Shown here in pieces: positions 1-15,500 of a stretch of 64,000 bases of DNA (the stretch's first letter is position 1; every line of letters starts with the position of its first letter). The DNA is taken from positions 4,974,354 to 5,038,353 of the forward strand of contig CM041198.1 of NCBI GenBank assembly GCA_023078555.1. The letters run 5' to 3'. Source of the DNA: Ulva prolifera. Taxonomy: Eukaryota; Chlorophyta; Ulvophyceae; Ulvales; Ulvaceae. The position numbers and the translations under genes are program-made. A model generated the notes under the pieces. That model was not told the origin of the DNA, ran no database searches, and was given only the letters and a program-made list of their open reading frames with translations.

Positions 1-59
1 TCTCAACGACTCAGACAAAGCTGGGAGCTCAACGGGACCTGGGTGTTCTGTCACAATCA

Positions 60-1230
60 GGAGATGGCGAGCAGATGCAGCGCCAAAGCTTGTGTTCCAT
101 TCACTGGCAATTGCTGGCGTGGCGTGGTGCCCTGAGGTCGGTATTGACGGCACCACCTGAAACGTCGGGGATCAGCTTCTCAAATAGTCGGATAATATAA
201 CATCGATGCATAGTGGGTCTTTAGCGGCGTGATCTGGCCGTGACGGTGTTGCCGAGTGCCTTTCGATTCGGGCGCGTGAATCAACAATTCCAGCACTCGT
301 GCCAAATTCCTTACACAACACGCAGATGAATCCATCACACCAATCGAAATGTGAAGTAATATGATGCAAGCGCAGTAGGTCAGCGCCGGTGCGAACGTTC
401 CGCGCTTCTTTGCTGTTTCGCCGCTGCCAGTGTTGCGCGCGAGCAGTGGCCGAGAGATCGCGGTCTCCGCCTGGCCGGACATTATATCTGCCATTAGATG
501 ATCACCAGACAACTGATGTGAACTAGCACGTATGCTGGAGTCCCAGTGGCCTCGGTTTTGCGCCACGCCTGGGACGTGCTGGGCCGTAGTTGACTGTGAC
601 TGCAATGGCAATGGCATGCAGAGATGTCCACCTTCAGACGAGACAGCGGCTAGCGCGGTACCGAGGTAGCTTACCTACGTCACAACGTCCATGAAACACA
701 TGCTCGCGACTTCGCTCAACATTCGCCACCGGCTGCCGGCCTTCTGAGTGGATCATGCATCAGGCATCATCGTGTCCACACACGCGACAGTTTGAGCGGA
801 ATGCTGCAGGTGGCACACCCAATGATGTATCGCTTCGTCATGTAAATTTCTCAGTGGGCTGCTCCAAAGACAGATGGAAGCTGCGACGCAACGGCAGGTC
901 CTGCGCGGATTCCCGCCCGACATGCAACGGAAGCAAGTCGCCGCATCGTTGCAGGTCCGGCTGGTACACCTTGGATGACGAACAGCATGGTGAACATGAA
1001 TTCAACGATCATGTATTCGACGGCATGCACTGACGCTGGCCACCATCTCCACACTGCACACATCAGTCCACTGGCATGCACGTACGACATACCGGTTGCT
1101 GCATGTCCCTGCTGCTGATCACGCACTTCCCGAACTTATTTGTTGTTTGACTCTTATCGATATGAAATGACTGTGGTGCGAGCGGACTTGGTGGGGACCC
1201 TTTCCTGCCCTGTGTGCAGTGTGGTAATCA
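60..1230. repeat. left copy of a duplicated TPK 5'-region block
   Basis: This block is recognisably the same sequence as about 5870-7070, diverged but collinear. It carries exon 1 of a TPK channel on the minus strand plus about 750 bp upstream of it. Examples of matching landmarks are the GAGCAGATGCAG stretch near 72 and 5880, the TPK exon 1 reading frame, and the TGTGGTAATC/TGTGGTGATC stretch near 1220 and 7025. Both copies are followed to the right by ankyrin-gene sequence, so the duplicated unit was TPK plus its ankyrin neighbour. Boundaries are by eye and could be off by tens of bases. Confidence 0.75.
341..494 (-). CDS. TPK-type K+ channel, exon 1 only (gene runs off the left edge)
   Basis: On the minus strand an open exon begins at ATG 494 or ATG 482 and ends at 341 before a GTGTGA donor. 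From ATG 482 it is 142 nt, exactly the length of exon 1 of the complete paralogue at 6307-6166, and it ends in the same phase. The encoded segment has the short N-terminus (SRPLLARNTGSGETAKK) and the first membrane segment (ALTYCACIILLHISIG), close to the paralogue's (ALIYSACIIMLHISMG). Intron 1 of the paralogue is 415 bp, so exon 2 of this copy would fall just outside the window. Whether this third copy is a complete gene cannot be told from here. Confidence 0.7.
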
Positions 1231-1341
1231 GAGGCAAGCACAACCAATCAGAAACGGCACACACCGTGCTGCCTTGCCGAACGTTGCGCTAGAGCGATAA
1301 ATAAACCCAATTGTAGGAGCTTCCTCACAGCACAGGGGAAG

Positions 1342-1770
1342 CTACTTGCAGGTGTCGCCTGTGCACGTGTCACCTGCGTGTTGGCCTTTCTTGTCAGCTA
1401 AGAATGGCCCACAGCCTTCGGCTTCAGAAGCTTGAATGTCACTGCGTGGCCTGAATGCTGGCTGGCTTGAAGGTCGGATTATTGGGGAGGTCTTGCCCTG
1501 ATTGATGGGAAGAGATGGTGGCAATGAGCACACTGCAAGCAAAGAGGCTGTTATGCAGAGCACCTTCGACGCGTGCAAAGCGCAGTGATTCCTTTCGTAT
1601 TCTTGATGCTAACTGGTGTTCCGGCAATGATGAGCATGCTGCAGAGTTCAGCGTGGCCGTTCTGTGCTGCAAAGTGCAGTGCTGTCATGTTGTCCACCAC
1701 AGGCTCCTTCACCCGCAGTCCGGGAGCACGTCCAAGCGCTTGTGATGGCTCTGACGGCCTCCTGAGGGCT
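1342..1770 (-). pseudogene. frameshifted ankyrin-repeat gene fragment
   Basis: The minus strand repeats the two middle exons of the intact ankyrin gene at 7419-8949. The copy of exon B lies near 1759-1565 and still reads NMTALHFAAQNGHAELCSML. The copy of exon C lies near 1450-1345. Against the intact gene, exon B has an insertion of about 8 bp before the VKEP segment and a deletion of about 5 bp inside the last TALHFACVKG motif. The exon C copy has several indels, with its reading frame broken near ADKKGQ. The last exon (nuclear-type C-terminus) is missing altogether, as is a recognisable first exon. This is a disabled remnant left by the block duplication. Confidence 0.75.
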
Positions 1771-1799
1771 GGCTAGTTCTGGTGCTGCTTGTGAGATGG

Positions 1800-2944
1800 G
1801 CGTGAGCCTGTGCACACCAGCAGAGTCGTGCTGTTGCAGCGGAGCAGGATGCCGGGCGGCTGCTGCATGCATGCCGGCACACCCTGCAGCGGGAGCCATG
1901 GGCCAGCGCTTGGTCTGGCAGAGAGGGACCAGATCGCAAATTGACAGATAGATGATAGATTGCAGACTATTGAGGCTGTTGCCCCACCGCCAGTACCAGA
2001 TAACACCAACAATCTCGCAGCGACCTGGTGTGACGAGTCGTCACTGTCGAAGCCACCAGCGGTCTCCACTCTCCGCTGGTGGTAGAATGCATGCATGGCA
2101 TGTGGTAGAATGCATGCATGGCGTGTGGTAGAATGCATGCATGGCGTGTGGTAGAATACAAGCCACCAGCGGTCTCCAGGTAGCGAGATGCCACGACACC
2201 CGCCGCAGACGCCGCCCGTCAGCCGGCCGGGCGGTTGCAGGCGAAAGACCTGACCCAGGCATCGCGAAGCTGTAGCATGGCAGCTGTCTGCGACAAGGCC
2301 GTGCTGTGGTGTGCTGTGCTGTGCTGTGGTATGCCGTGCTGTGCGCCGGCAGGCCGGTCATGCGGCCGCTGGCATGAGACCCGGTGGCCTGCACGGAAGA
2401 CAAACACTGAAGTACATGAGCTCGGGGCATTGGATGGCGGAGCACCAGTACAGGCGATGAGGAAATGCATCCATGTGCATCAACCGGAACGTCCATCTAA
2501 TGCACACCCAAGCAGAGGAGTCAAACTCATGCAGAATACTGAAACTGTCTCAGGGCAGATCACTGGCAAGGACTACCCTTGAAGTGGCCAGCCCGAAAAC
2601 CCGAATTTACCCCGTGAGATTCGTGGCAGAGGAGAGTCCATGATTCTGGCAATGGAGCGTGCGTACAGGGGCAGCTGCGGAGGCTTGTCCTCTTGAGCGT
2701 CCGGCCGCAGGCTGCCACAAGTGACGGACATGGGCAGACGGCACAAACGACGTCAGGTCACCGTGCCCCGGACATGCCGATCACAGGTGACCTGTCGCGA
2801 GCATGGCAGCAGCACGAAGCCGGGAGACCCGGTGGGATTGTGGCCCTGCTGCACAAACGGCGACCGCAGGCGGAGTGCAGCGCAACTAGAGCCGCACCGG
2901 ACACACTTCATGCATGCTGCTCATGCGTATCTTGCTCGCAGCCG
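1800..2944. other. intergenic, with one small tandem repeat
   Basis: Between the ankyrin remnant and the 3' end of the minus-strand TPK gene no supported gene is visible. It contains the 23-bp tandem repeat listed next and short CTGTG-rich runs near 2290-2345. Confidence 0.5.
2070..2156. repeat. 23-bp minisatellite, about 3.5 copies
   Basis: The unit GTGGTAGAATGCATGCATGG plus CGT is repeated head to tail with one-base variants. A direct repeat (AGCCACCAGCGGTCTCCA) flanks the array on both sides, near 2052 and 2161. Confidence 0.85.
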
Positions 2945-5900
2945 CTACGCCCCCCCCGGCGGCAGAGCGACGCCGGGGTCCCGCTCCTGGCTCGCCGACA
3001 ACAGCGCATCCCCCTGCGCGCCCCGGCTGACCGCGCAGGCCTCCACCGCTGTCGCCTCTGTCCCGTTGTCCCGGGCGCCGCGGGTGGTGGCGATACAAAG
3101 CTGGGGGGGGCCCATGGGGTCGGGGTGCGCGGTGACGGGGGAATCGGCGCCGCCGCCGTCAGCACGTGCGGCGCGTCTTTGATGCGCATGCACGTCTGCA
3201 ATTGTCAGCACGCCGTCGCCGACGATGTCCGCGGCCTCAAACATGCCGAGGATGCGGTCGAGCTCCGCCCGCTCCACGAGCCCGAGGTGCTCCACGATGA
3301 ACATCATGAACTCCACCTTAGACACCTGCATGCATGCAGTGACCTCGCATGCATGACCTCGCAAGAATGGAGACCGGGCGGGGACGGCGTCTCGCTCTGA
3401 CCCTGCCGTACTCATGTTCTCCCGGGTCGGGCCTGGAACTGTTGCGTGAATGCCCGCTTGCATCTACCGCGGCAGAGTGTCATCACACAATCCCGCAACA
3501 TGCATTGTTTCGGGTGCTTTCGCGGCAGCACTGGAGCGGGAGGGCTATGGAGGTGTTTCGAGGGGGGGCGGAGGCGAGGTAGGAGGGGGAGGTGGCGGCC
3601 ACAAGGACACAGCAGCACGCCTGCATCAGTAACTTCGTAGTGACCATGCATGCGTAACGGCGAATGCGCGCCTGGCCGTCGTGAAAGACATCCATCGCCT
3701 CAAGCACCGGCTGCGACAGGCCGTCATGGAAGAAGGCCTCGAGGCGCTGGTGGCGGTCGACCTCCTGCAGCAGCGCGACGGTCTCGCCGAGGATGAACGC
3801 GAATAGTGCGCACGCCGCGAGGAAGAAGCACGCAAAGACGGGCTTGTCCTCGTGCGGCACGATGTCGCCGTAGCCGACGGTGGAGAGCGTCGTGACCGAC
3901 CAGTACCTGCACCCCCACCCCGCACCCTATCAAAAACCACCCGCACATGCCCCCCATACACACATGGTGGTCCGTGGTGTGCCACTGGCCTCCGCGCTCC
4001 AAACAGGCTCACATGCATGGGGTCGCAGCAAGCGTGGCGCCACTTGCATGCAGAGCGGCAGGATCACCAATGCATGGCAGGACACATGGGCAGCATTGCA
4101 ATCCGCATTCTGTTTGGCGCATTTTGCGGGTGTGTGCACTGGATGAAGAGGTTCCCAGGCGGTGCCTGCGGACAAGCCGCTTTGCCGTGCGCATGCATGC
4201 ATGCATGTACAGGTGGGTGGCCCGATGCAGAGGGGCGCGCGCGTGCGCAATTGATTGGCTGCGACCCCCCAGGTGAAGCGCAGGCGGGCGGCGTGCCGTC
4301 AGACGCTGCAGGGCCACTGCATCATAGTACAGATGACAGACTCGCAGGGTGCCATGGCCGGGGTGGCAGGGAGCGGCCTGCGATACAACGGTGCCCATGC
4401 GGATGACCAGGTGTCTGTCGGACACTGCTTTTGACAGTGGCCTGGCCGTTGCCCGCGCGAAACCCCTAGCCGCTGCATTCAACGTCCACGTAGAGCGAAC
4501 GTTGCACCGCACTGCAGATCATGTGACTGCATGCATGTGCACATATGCCGCCAGACACACAAGGCAGGGCGCAGCGGCGGGGGGCGGAGGCGCACAGGCA
4601 GTCGATCCACAGGATGTTCTGGCCGCGGGAATTGGCGAGTATGTGCAGCAGGGCGGCCCCGGCGAGGATGATGGCGATGAGAAGGCCGAGGCCCTGCACG
4701 GCGCGGACGATGCGGGGCCGCACCCTGAAGAATGTTTTCAGCGCCACCTGCAGCCACGCAGCCGGATAGGGACACCGGTGAAGGGCCGGTGAGGGCATGG
4801 GCACTGCAATCAGGGGCGATGGTGGCGTTGATGAGGAGGGAGAAGTGGCTGAGGTGAGCCTCGTACAGGCGAGTCATGGGTGAGAGCTGCTCTGCAAGCG
4901 TGTGTGACCTTGGGTAGAGTGCATGTGGACTGACACAGCCAGATCGTAAGCGGATCTCGACAACACCGCACAACCGCGACTATATTATAACTGGCCGTGT
5001 GCAACCGCACAGGAGGAGGCCCTGTGAGTCGCGTACGGATGAACAAATGGCAACGACATCAAAATCATTTGCATTTGAACTGTATTTTCAAAGGGAACAA
5101 AACCTCGAAAGTAGGTCTGAGGGGGGTGTCCAGGCGGTTTACACCTTCGGCAGGTGGTCCTGGTGGTCGATGTCAACTACAGGATACGGCTGGAAAAAAA
5201 TTCAGGTTTTCTCTATCTTATACTGCTTTACATGCCGGTGTGCCGGCGGTAGAGCATCAGATCACGCGCGTGACTCTGGAAGTTCTCATGTAGTTGCTGC
5301 TGCTGAACCACCTGGCGTGGCTCTCAGGTGCATGGCAGGCGCTGAGGCAGGACTCGGATAGACGTGACCGCTGAAGGCAGAATGTGCGGATGCGAGGGAC
5401 AAGACAGAGACAGAATGAGACGCCTCTGTGACCGAAGTTGATGCTGTACTGTTGAACTGCTGCTGCAGCCGCAATCGGACGTTTGAAACAGGAGCGCACA
5501 TGTGGCGAGTCACACTCGCTGGTTTGCACGTCATCTGGGCGCCAGTCAAGGGTCTTGGAGAGGACTTGGGATACGACAGTCAACTGCACGATGAGTGATG
5601 CAATGGTGTAGATGATGAAGAAGGCTTTGGCGGTGTGGGACGCTGGCGTGATGTCCCCATAGCCGATTGTCAGGAAAGTGACCACCGCAAAATAGAAGGC
5701 TTCTCCGACTGCAGCTCTGGGCCCCAGGAGATGCATCCATATCAGCGTACCTGCACAACACCGGCTGTCATGGACTGATCAGGAAGCAAGTGTTGTCGCA
5801 CAACAGTCCAGACCAAACGAGACAGACGTACCACAAAAGCCGAAGCAAGAACGTCTTCGGTCACAGGCAGGAGCTCGCGAGCAGATGCAGTGCCAAAGCA

Positions 5901-6307
5901 CGTGTGGCAAACAGTCTATTCACTAGCAATGGCCAGCGTGGCGTAGTGCACCGAGGTCAGTATCGAAGGCTCCGCCTTACTGGTGGGAGATCAGCAGATC
6001 ATGTGGTCTGCTTATGCGCCAGAGCCGAACTGGTCGCTTTTCGGCGTATTGTTGTCGTGACGGATTGCCGAGTGCATCTCCGGGCGCCTGGAGAAGTGTG
6101 AATCAACAATCCTTGCACTCGCGCCGTACTCCTCGCACACAACATGGCAGAGGAACCAGTCTCACCCATCGATATGTGAAGCATGATGATGCAAGCGCTG
6201 TAGATTAGCGCCGGCGCGAACGTTCCGTGCTTCTTGGCTGTTTCGCCGCTGCCGACGTTGTGAGAAAGCAGAGGACGCGAGATCGCAGTGCTCGACTGGC
6301 CGGACAT
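2945..6307 (-). CDS. two-pore K+ channel with EF-hand tail (TPK type)
   Basis: Five exons on the minus strand: 6307-6166, 5750-5530, 4747-4596, 3906-3672 and 3325-2945, giving about 376 residues with intron phases 1, 0, 2, 0. The protein has two pore repeats. The first reads AFYFAVVTFLTIGYGDI; the second, completed across intron 3, reads IDCLYWSVTTLSTVGYGDI. Both GYGD filters are intact, so K+ selectivity is expected. Membrane helices lie around residues 33-55, 80-105, 127-147 and 182-205. The last exon resembles the EF-hand tail of plant TPKs (VSKVEFMMFIVEHLG, then a loop with GDG). In that loop position 3 is Val where its paralogue has Ser, so Ca2+ binding may be weakened. The tail is about 50 residues longer than the paralogue's. 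The start is the first ATG in frame. Exon 4 appears to end at a GC donor (see findings); the only in-phase GT alternative ends at 3645 and adds 9 residues. Plant TPKs are mostly tonoplast channels; the location here is unknown. Confidence 0.88.
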
Positions 6308-7070
6308 GCCGTCTACCGTCAAGTGAAGACAGATGAATGTTGCGAAGTAGCACACGTGCTAGCGTCTCGGTGGCCTAGGTATCGCGCAACGGGTAGGACG
6401 TGCTGGGTCGTAGACTGCTCGTAGACTCGTAGTTCACTGAAGTAGCATGCAGACTGAGCGGTCGATTTGCAGACGAGACAGCGGCTGGCGCGGTACCAAG
6501 GTCGTATACCTACACCACGTCAACATCGATGTTAGAGTAACACATGCTGGCAAATTGGGTCAGCATTCGCCGAATAGCTGCCAGCCTTCTGAGGGTCATG
6601 CATGAGCGCATCAGCGCGTCCACGCACCAGATCATTTGAGCCGAATACTGCAGGTGGCGATACTAAGCATGTGTCCGTTGTCTTGTGACAATACACAGGT
6701 GGGCTGCATCAAGACAGATGGAAAGCTACGACACAGCTGCAGGGCCTACGCAGAACTACGCCCGACATGCAACGGCAACCAGTTGCTATATTGTAGCAGT
6801 TCCGGCTGGTACCTTGACAGACGAGCACCATGGTGAACATGGCTTCAGCAATGATGCAATCACAGGCATGAATTCGCGTATTCCAACCTCTCCACCATGC
6901 CCCCTATACACTAGCATGCAAATACGACATCGCGCTTGCTGCATATTCCTGAACTCTTCATTCTCATCAACATGAAATAGACGTGATGTGACACATTTTG
7001 GAGCCTCTCCCGACCTGTGCACACTGTGGTGATCACAGGCAAGTCTGATTACACAGAAATGATCCACACA
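5870..7070. repeat. right copy of the duplicated TPK 5'-region block
   Basis: Diverged partner of about 60-1230. It covers exon 1 of the complete minus-strand TPK gene, part of intron 1 and the upstream region. After 7070 this copy retains the last ankyrin exon, which the left copy has lost. Confidence 0.75.
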
Positions 7071-7155
7071 GGGCAACCTGGCAAATTCCTCACACAGCAC
7101 GCCCTTGCGCCAGTAGCTCCCAACAGCACAGCCCTTATGGGCTGGTGACTGCTGC

Positions 7156-7410
7156 TTCAGAGGGGCACGCTGGCTGTGGAAGAGGGGCACGCTGGCTGTG
7201 GAAGACATGCGCCCACATCCAGGAGCGGCACACAGCTGCACCTGTCACAATCCATGCATCTGTCACAATCCATGCAGGCCGAAACATGTTATGCCGGTCC
7301 GTGATGTTCATGTAATACAGCATCAACCAGTGAACTTTCTACCTCAGTTAGTACACAATCCATGCACCTGTCACAATCCATGCATCTGTCACAATCCATG
7401 CAGCTGTCAC
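7156..7410. repeat. short tandem repeats downstream of the ankyrin gene
   Basis: A 22-bp unit containing GGGGCACGCTGGCTGTGG occurs twice at about 7158-7203. An 18-bp unit (CTGTCACAATCCATGCAT) occurs in two clusters, at about 7238-7276 and 7360-7412. A TTACA at 7049-7053 is a possible TGTAA poly(A) signal for the ankyrin gene on the minus strand. Confidence 0.7.
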
Positions 7411-7418
7411 AAGCCCAG

Positions 7419-8949
7419 TCATCTACCAGGCCCCCGCGCAACCGGAGGCCGCCCTGCTGGTGCCCCCCCGGGACCCCGCGCCACGGCAGGCGGACCGCGC
7501 GCAACTGGTGCAGCACCGCCAGATCTCCCCTGCCCCGCAGCGTTCCCGTCCCCGCCAGCAGTGCCCCCTAGTCCCGGTTTCCCTTGCTCTGCCGTCCCAG
7601 CACTGACCCCCACCGCCACTGCATCCTCCTTCTGCATCGCCGGGCTTACCTTGTCTCGCACGCCAGGCTTGTGCTCCGAGGCGCCCTCGGCTGTGCCTGT
7701 CCTCGTGTCGACCGCTGAGCCCGGAGCAGACCCCTGGGGGGCAACTCGCGCCGCAGACTCCTGTGGCGCGGCCTCTGGCTCCCGCCCTGTGGGATCTGAC
7801 CTGGCTGCAGCTGCAGAAGAAGACGCTTGTGCTGGAGGAGCGGCAGGCCGGGTGGCTGGGGGCGCAGCCTGCTGCCTCTTGCGCAAGGGAATCGCGTAGT
7901 CATCGTCCTCATCCTCATCGTCGTCCCCGGCATCGCCTCCGATCTGCCCAGGGGCAGCACCTGCGGACGCAGGTGCCTTCGTGTCAGCTGGTGCGGTGTT
8001 GTCATCTGCGGGTGCGGCCTTGCGCTTCTTGTTGAATGGGTCCGCTGCCGTCTCTGCGTCCATGGCGGATTGAACGATGGCCCTGCATCAAAGACAGAAA
8101 TGTGTCAGTCAAGCGGTGCCAAGGAAAGCCAACGGAGGCTGATGCAGGGTGGGCTGCAGCTGCTGGCAGAGGCATGTCAGATAGGCCAGCCCAATGATTT
8201 GGGGTCTTTCACAGTATAGGCGGGACCTTGCCCACCCAGCAAGTGCCCTTGCAAGCATGCGCATGCATACCTGCAGCTGTCGTCCGTGCACTTGTCGACT
8301 GCATTCTGGCCTTTCTTGTCAGCTATGAATGGACCAGCTTTGCGCTTCAGAAGAAGCTTGATTGTCTCCTGATGGCCTGAATGCTGGCTTGTTTGAAGGT
8401 CAGATGAACGGGAGGTCCTGCCCTGACCACGGAGACGATGTTCTGACATTGAGCACACTGCCAGGACAGCACAGAGGCTGTACTGCTGGCAAACAAAGCA
8501 CCTTTGACGCAAGCGAAGTGCAGTGCAGTGATTCCTTTCTTATTCTTGATGTTGACTGGTGTTCCGGCAGTGATGAGCATGCGGCAGACTTCAGCGTGGC
8601 CGTTCTGTGCTGCAAAATGCAGGGCAGTCATGTTGTCCACTGCAGGCTCCTTCACGCGCACTCCGGGAGCACTCAAAAGCGCCCTGACGGCTTCCTGTAC
8701 GCATCTGGAGATGTTAGTGTACGGGGTCTTGATGGTGTCTGGTGAGTCTGGAGCAAGGGCAGCACTGGCAGCAGGCTGTGACCTGAACAATCAACACCGC
8801 ACCGTCTGCCCTGCCCATGCAGCGATATGCAAAGCCGTTCGCTTGTGCTTATCCTTTCCGTTTACATCGACGCCTGAGCTCAGGCACTGGCCGATAACGG
8901 AGAGGTCACCCTCTCGCGAGGCTTGATGCAGAAGGCCTGTATGGGCCAT
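7419..8949 (-). CDS. ankyrin-repeat protein with basic/acidic C-terminal tail
   Basis: Four exons on the minus strand: 8949-8803, 8694-8502, 8376-8271 and 8082-7419, giving 369 residues with phases 0, 1, 2. Residues 1-145 form four ankyrin repeats with typical TALHxAA cores (RTALHIAAWAGQ, MTALHFAAQNGH, GITALHFACVKGHQETIKLL). The last of these is restored only when introns are removed, which supports the model. The tail begins AIVQSAMDAETAADPFNKKR, a likely nuclear localisation signal, followed by a short acidic run (DDDEDEDDD), an Ala/Pro-rich region and several VARGP units at the end. ATG 8949 is the first in-frame ATG; the open frame reaches 8985 but starts there with GTG. It is probably a protein-interaction factor, perhaps nuclear. 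I cannot name an orthologue. It sits head-to-tail upstream of the minus-strand TPK gene, and the pair was duplicated together. Confidence 0.85.
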
Positions 8950-9317
8950 GTTCAGTCGCACGTGTCGATCAAGCAGCAGAAACACGGCTGATGGAAGTCG
9001 GCAAAGGCTATGACATATTAGCCTAATAGGCGCATTCTATGCTCTGTTTGAAATTGCCGCGTCTTGTTTCTGCGTTTTCGAAGGCGTTGAGTCGGTCTCG
9101 CAGGCCAAGGGCAGTCGTGTCCGTGGCGAGTGTGCGATATGCAGCCTAGCGGCGGCGGGGAGGCGAATGATGCGGCGCCGCTACTCCCTTCGGCTGCAGC
9201 GTATGACGTCAGGGCGAAGCTCGTCGATCAACAAGCAACACTTCCGAGTTTTAGATCCACCGGACCACCCTTCCTACCCTTTCTGCTTGGTTGTCTCAAA
9301 CATCCGACGGCGTAAAA

Positions 9318-12573
<3,256 letters not shown>

Positions 12574-15500
12574 ATGGCCATTGGCGATGCAGCTCAGCCG
12601 ATGCTCCAGCGGGCGACGACATGGGCACCAAAGATGGCGCCCAAGCTGTCGTGGCTCTCCTTCGGGGGTGCAGGCATAGCTGGACCGATCGTGATGATAC
12701 ACCTGCTTCTCGGTACGTCTTGAGTCTGTCTGCATGATCGCCGGTTCCCGGATCTGTCGCGCTGTCAGTTGGAGAGACAGATGCTGTGAGGCCGTGCTCT
12801 GGCCTGAAGAAGCAGTCTTGATTGACGCAGCGTCTTGACATAGATACCTGCGTGATGAGTGGTCTAGATTCTGGTGGGTATCGCTGCACCTGATCATGGG
12901 CTGTTGCACAGTCATGAGCATGCGTCGTCATTGCGATTCTGCGCTCTGGCCGAGTCCGGACGGGACAGCGTTGCTTGGGAACTCGAAGCCGTCACGTAGC
13001 TCATCGGCTTAACGGAGAAACTCACAGTCACCTGTGTATTTTCGCATGGCGTGTAGAAGCCTGTGCTGCGCACACCGGGCACACCGTCACGCCACGCACT
13101 GCTGTCGCAAAATATTGTCTCCTCAGCGCAGCCGGTACCGGCGACCAATGGTTATATATGACCTGTTATTCTTATGCATGCACCCAGAGCTTTAGGGGAC
13201 AGGCTGCGTCACGGGATGTACTGTCTATGAAATGTCAACACATTGCGGACACCTGTTCACCACCTGCAGTGCTCGCTTACGACATGGGCAGACAATGAAC
13301 GACATAGACAACACCGTCAGGGGCATCTCAAGTGGATTGCGATGCCTGATTGGCGTTTCCTGCGGTGCACACGCAGGGCAGCTGCGACAGATGCTGTGTG
13401 CTCCATGGCTAGGCAGGACTGATCTACATCTCACACATCATGCTCTCCCTTCTGCAGCAGAACCAGAGCTTACAGATGGATGTGCTGCAGCATGAGCACA
13501 CCATCAGTGTACACATGTCCACCGACCCTCACTCCAAGCCAGTCACCAGACTACATGCCTAAGAGTGCCCCACATGGGCGATGCCACATTTCAGTTTCGA
13601 CATGCAATCAAATCGGCACCCGTCGCCTTGCCCCCGCCGGGCTCTGCGGTGCATACAGCCACCTGCGTAGGCTGTCCACCGCCGACGACACTCGCTCACC
13701 ACAGCTGCCTACGTCCGGCAGCAAACAATCACGACGCTGTGCATGCACCCACCTCCCCATCGCTGGGCTATCTCATGCTGTGATTGGGCGTCGGAGTTCG
13801 GGTTTGACGCGGGTGTACATCTCCTGCCGTGCATGCACTGGGGCGTTGTTGGCATGCTTGTTCGTTGCCCTGGCGGTGCTGCCGGCCACTCCAACTTTGG
13901 CGTTGTAACGCACACCTCCCCACCTGCGCCAGCGTGCAGGCGCGTTCCTGTGGAAACAGCTGGAGCTGTCGGAGGACGTCGAGACGTTCGGGGACGCCTT
14001 CTACTTTGCCGTTGAGACGTTCCTGACCATCGGCTACGGCGACATCAGCCCCGCCTCGTCGCTCGCCAAGTCCTTCTTCATCGTCTTCACCCTCACCTCC
14101 CTCGTAGTGCAGCTCACTGTCCTCTCCACCGTCCTCTCGGCGTCGCTCGAGTTCGCTCCCGACCCGGTCAACGAGCACACGCCCGGCCCGGTGCGCCCCC
14201 TCCACCCTGTATGGAATGTGACCAACCCGACGGGCGGTGTTGCGCGGTCGGGCGGAGGGTGGCGATCATTCGGGGCCTGGCAGCAGATTGGCCTTTTGGA
14301 GTTGGTCTTGCAGCACACTGATGCTGCCGTTTGGCGGCACGATGAGGTCATCATCCTCCGGCCGTGCTGCCTGCGCATGCATGGCGCCTCGTCAGCCTGG
14401 AACCGTACGTGGCGCAGGGGCACATCTGAGGCATCGATGCCCAGGAGCTGGAACGTTGTGGATCGATTTGTGTCGTGTGTAGCGTTGCCGATGACACGGC
14501 TCCGGGGACGTCTGCGCCGGAACATGACCAAAGCGGTCGCTGTTGTGCAGCCGGCATGAGCTCTGATGCCTCGCACCTCCGTGGACGGGATGCTTCTCTG
14601 AGAAAGGTCGTGAACGAGCGTGCGTGGCGTGCAGGGCTTTCACACGACGCTGTTCAAGGTGCGGCCGCGGGTGATCCGCGCCGCGCAGGGCATCGGCCTG
14701 CTGGGCGTGCTGCTCGCGGCCGGTGCGGCGCTGCTGCGGTGGTCCTCCTGGCAGGCCGGTGAAGCCATCCCCCTCATCGACTGCCTGTGCGCCCCCCGAC
14801 TGCCCACACCCAAGTACTGCCCTGGGTGACATCACTGACATGCCATCTAGCAGGAGCACAGGCGCCTCCATCCAGAGCAGGACCGCGACGGCCCTCTGTA
14901 TCTGACCTATAGCTACTTCAGGCATAGAGAGCCCGCCGTGGGCGTGCGCTGGACGGGTGCGGCCTCAGCTCCGGCGTCCCTTGGTGGCGAGACCATCAAT
15001 CGCTTCGCGTGCAACTCCTTTCCAATCTCTCGTTCAGAGGCTCAGGTCGGTGCAGATCCATGCATGCTCCGTTCGCAAGCATGACCAGCAGGTAGGCAAC
15101 CCAGCACGGCCCGGGACCGAGGCTCGTGGAGAGCATCCCCAGGTTTCCAGATGACGCAATCACCATGGCCGCGCCTGAATCACGGCCCTGGTTGGGCCAG
15201 TAGTCCCAACTTCCGCACACGGCAAGCGACCAGCTGTGTCTCCGGAGGACTGGCTCTCTCTCGGCGAGAGCGCGTGCGCGTGCCAGTTCACATCCCTGGG
15301 GACGAGCGCGTTTATGGTATTACAGTTGATCAAACAAACTAAAACACCTGTTGTGACTATTTTCATGATTTGATAGGGTGCGGGGGGGAGGGTGCAGGTA
15401 CTGGTCGGTCACGACGCTCTCCACCGTCGGCTACGGCGACATCGTGCCCGAGCCGCGCTTCCGGCCCCTCTTTGCGTGCTTCTTCCTCGCCGCCGTCGTG

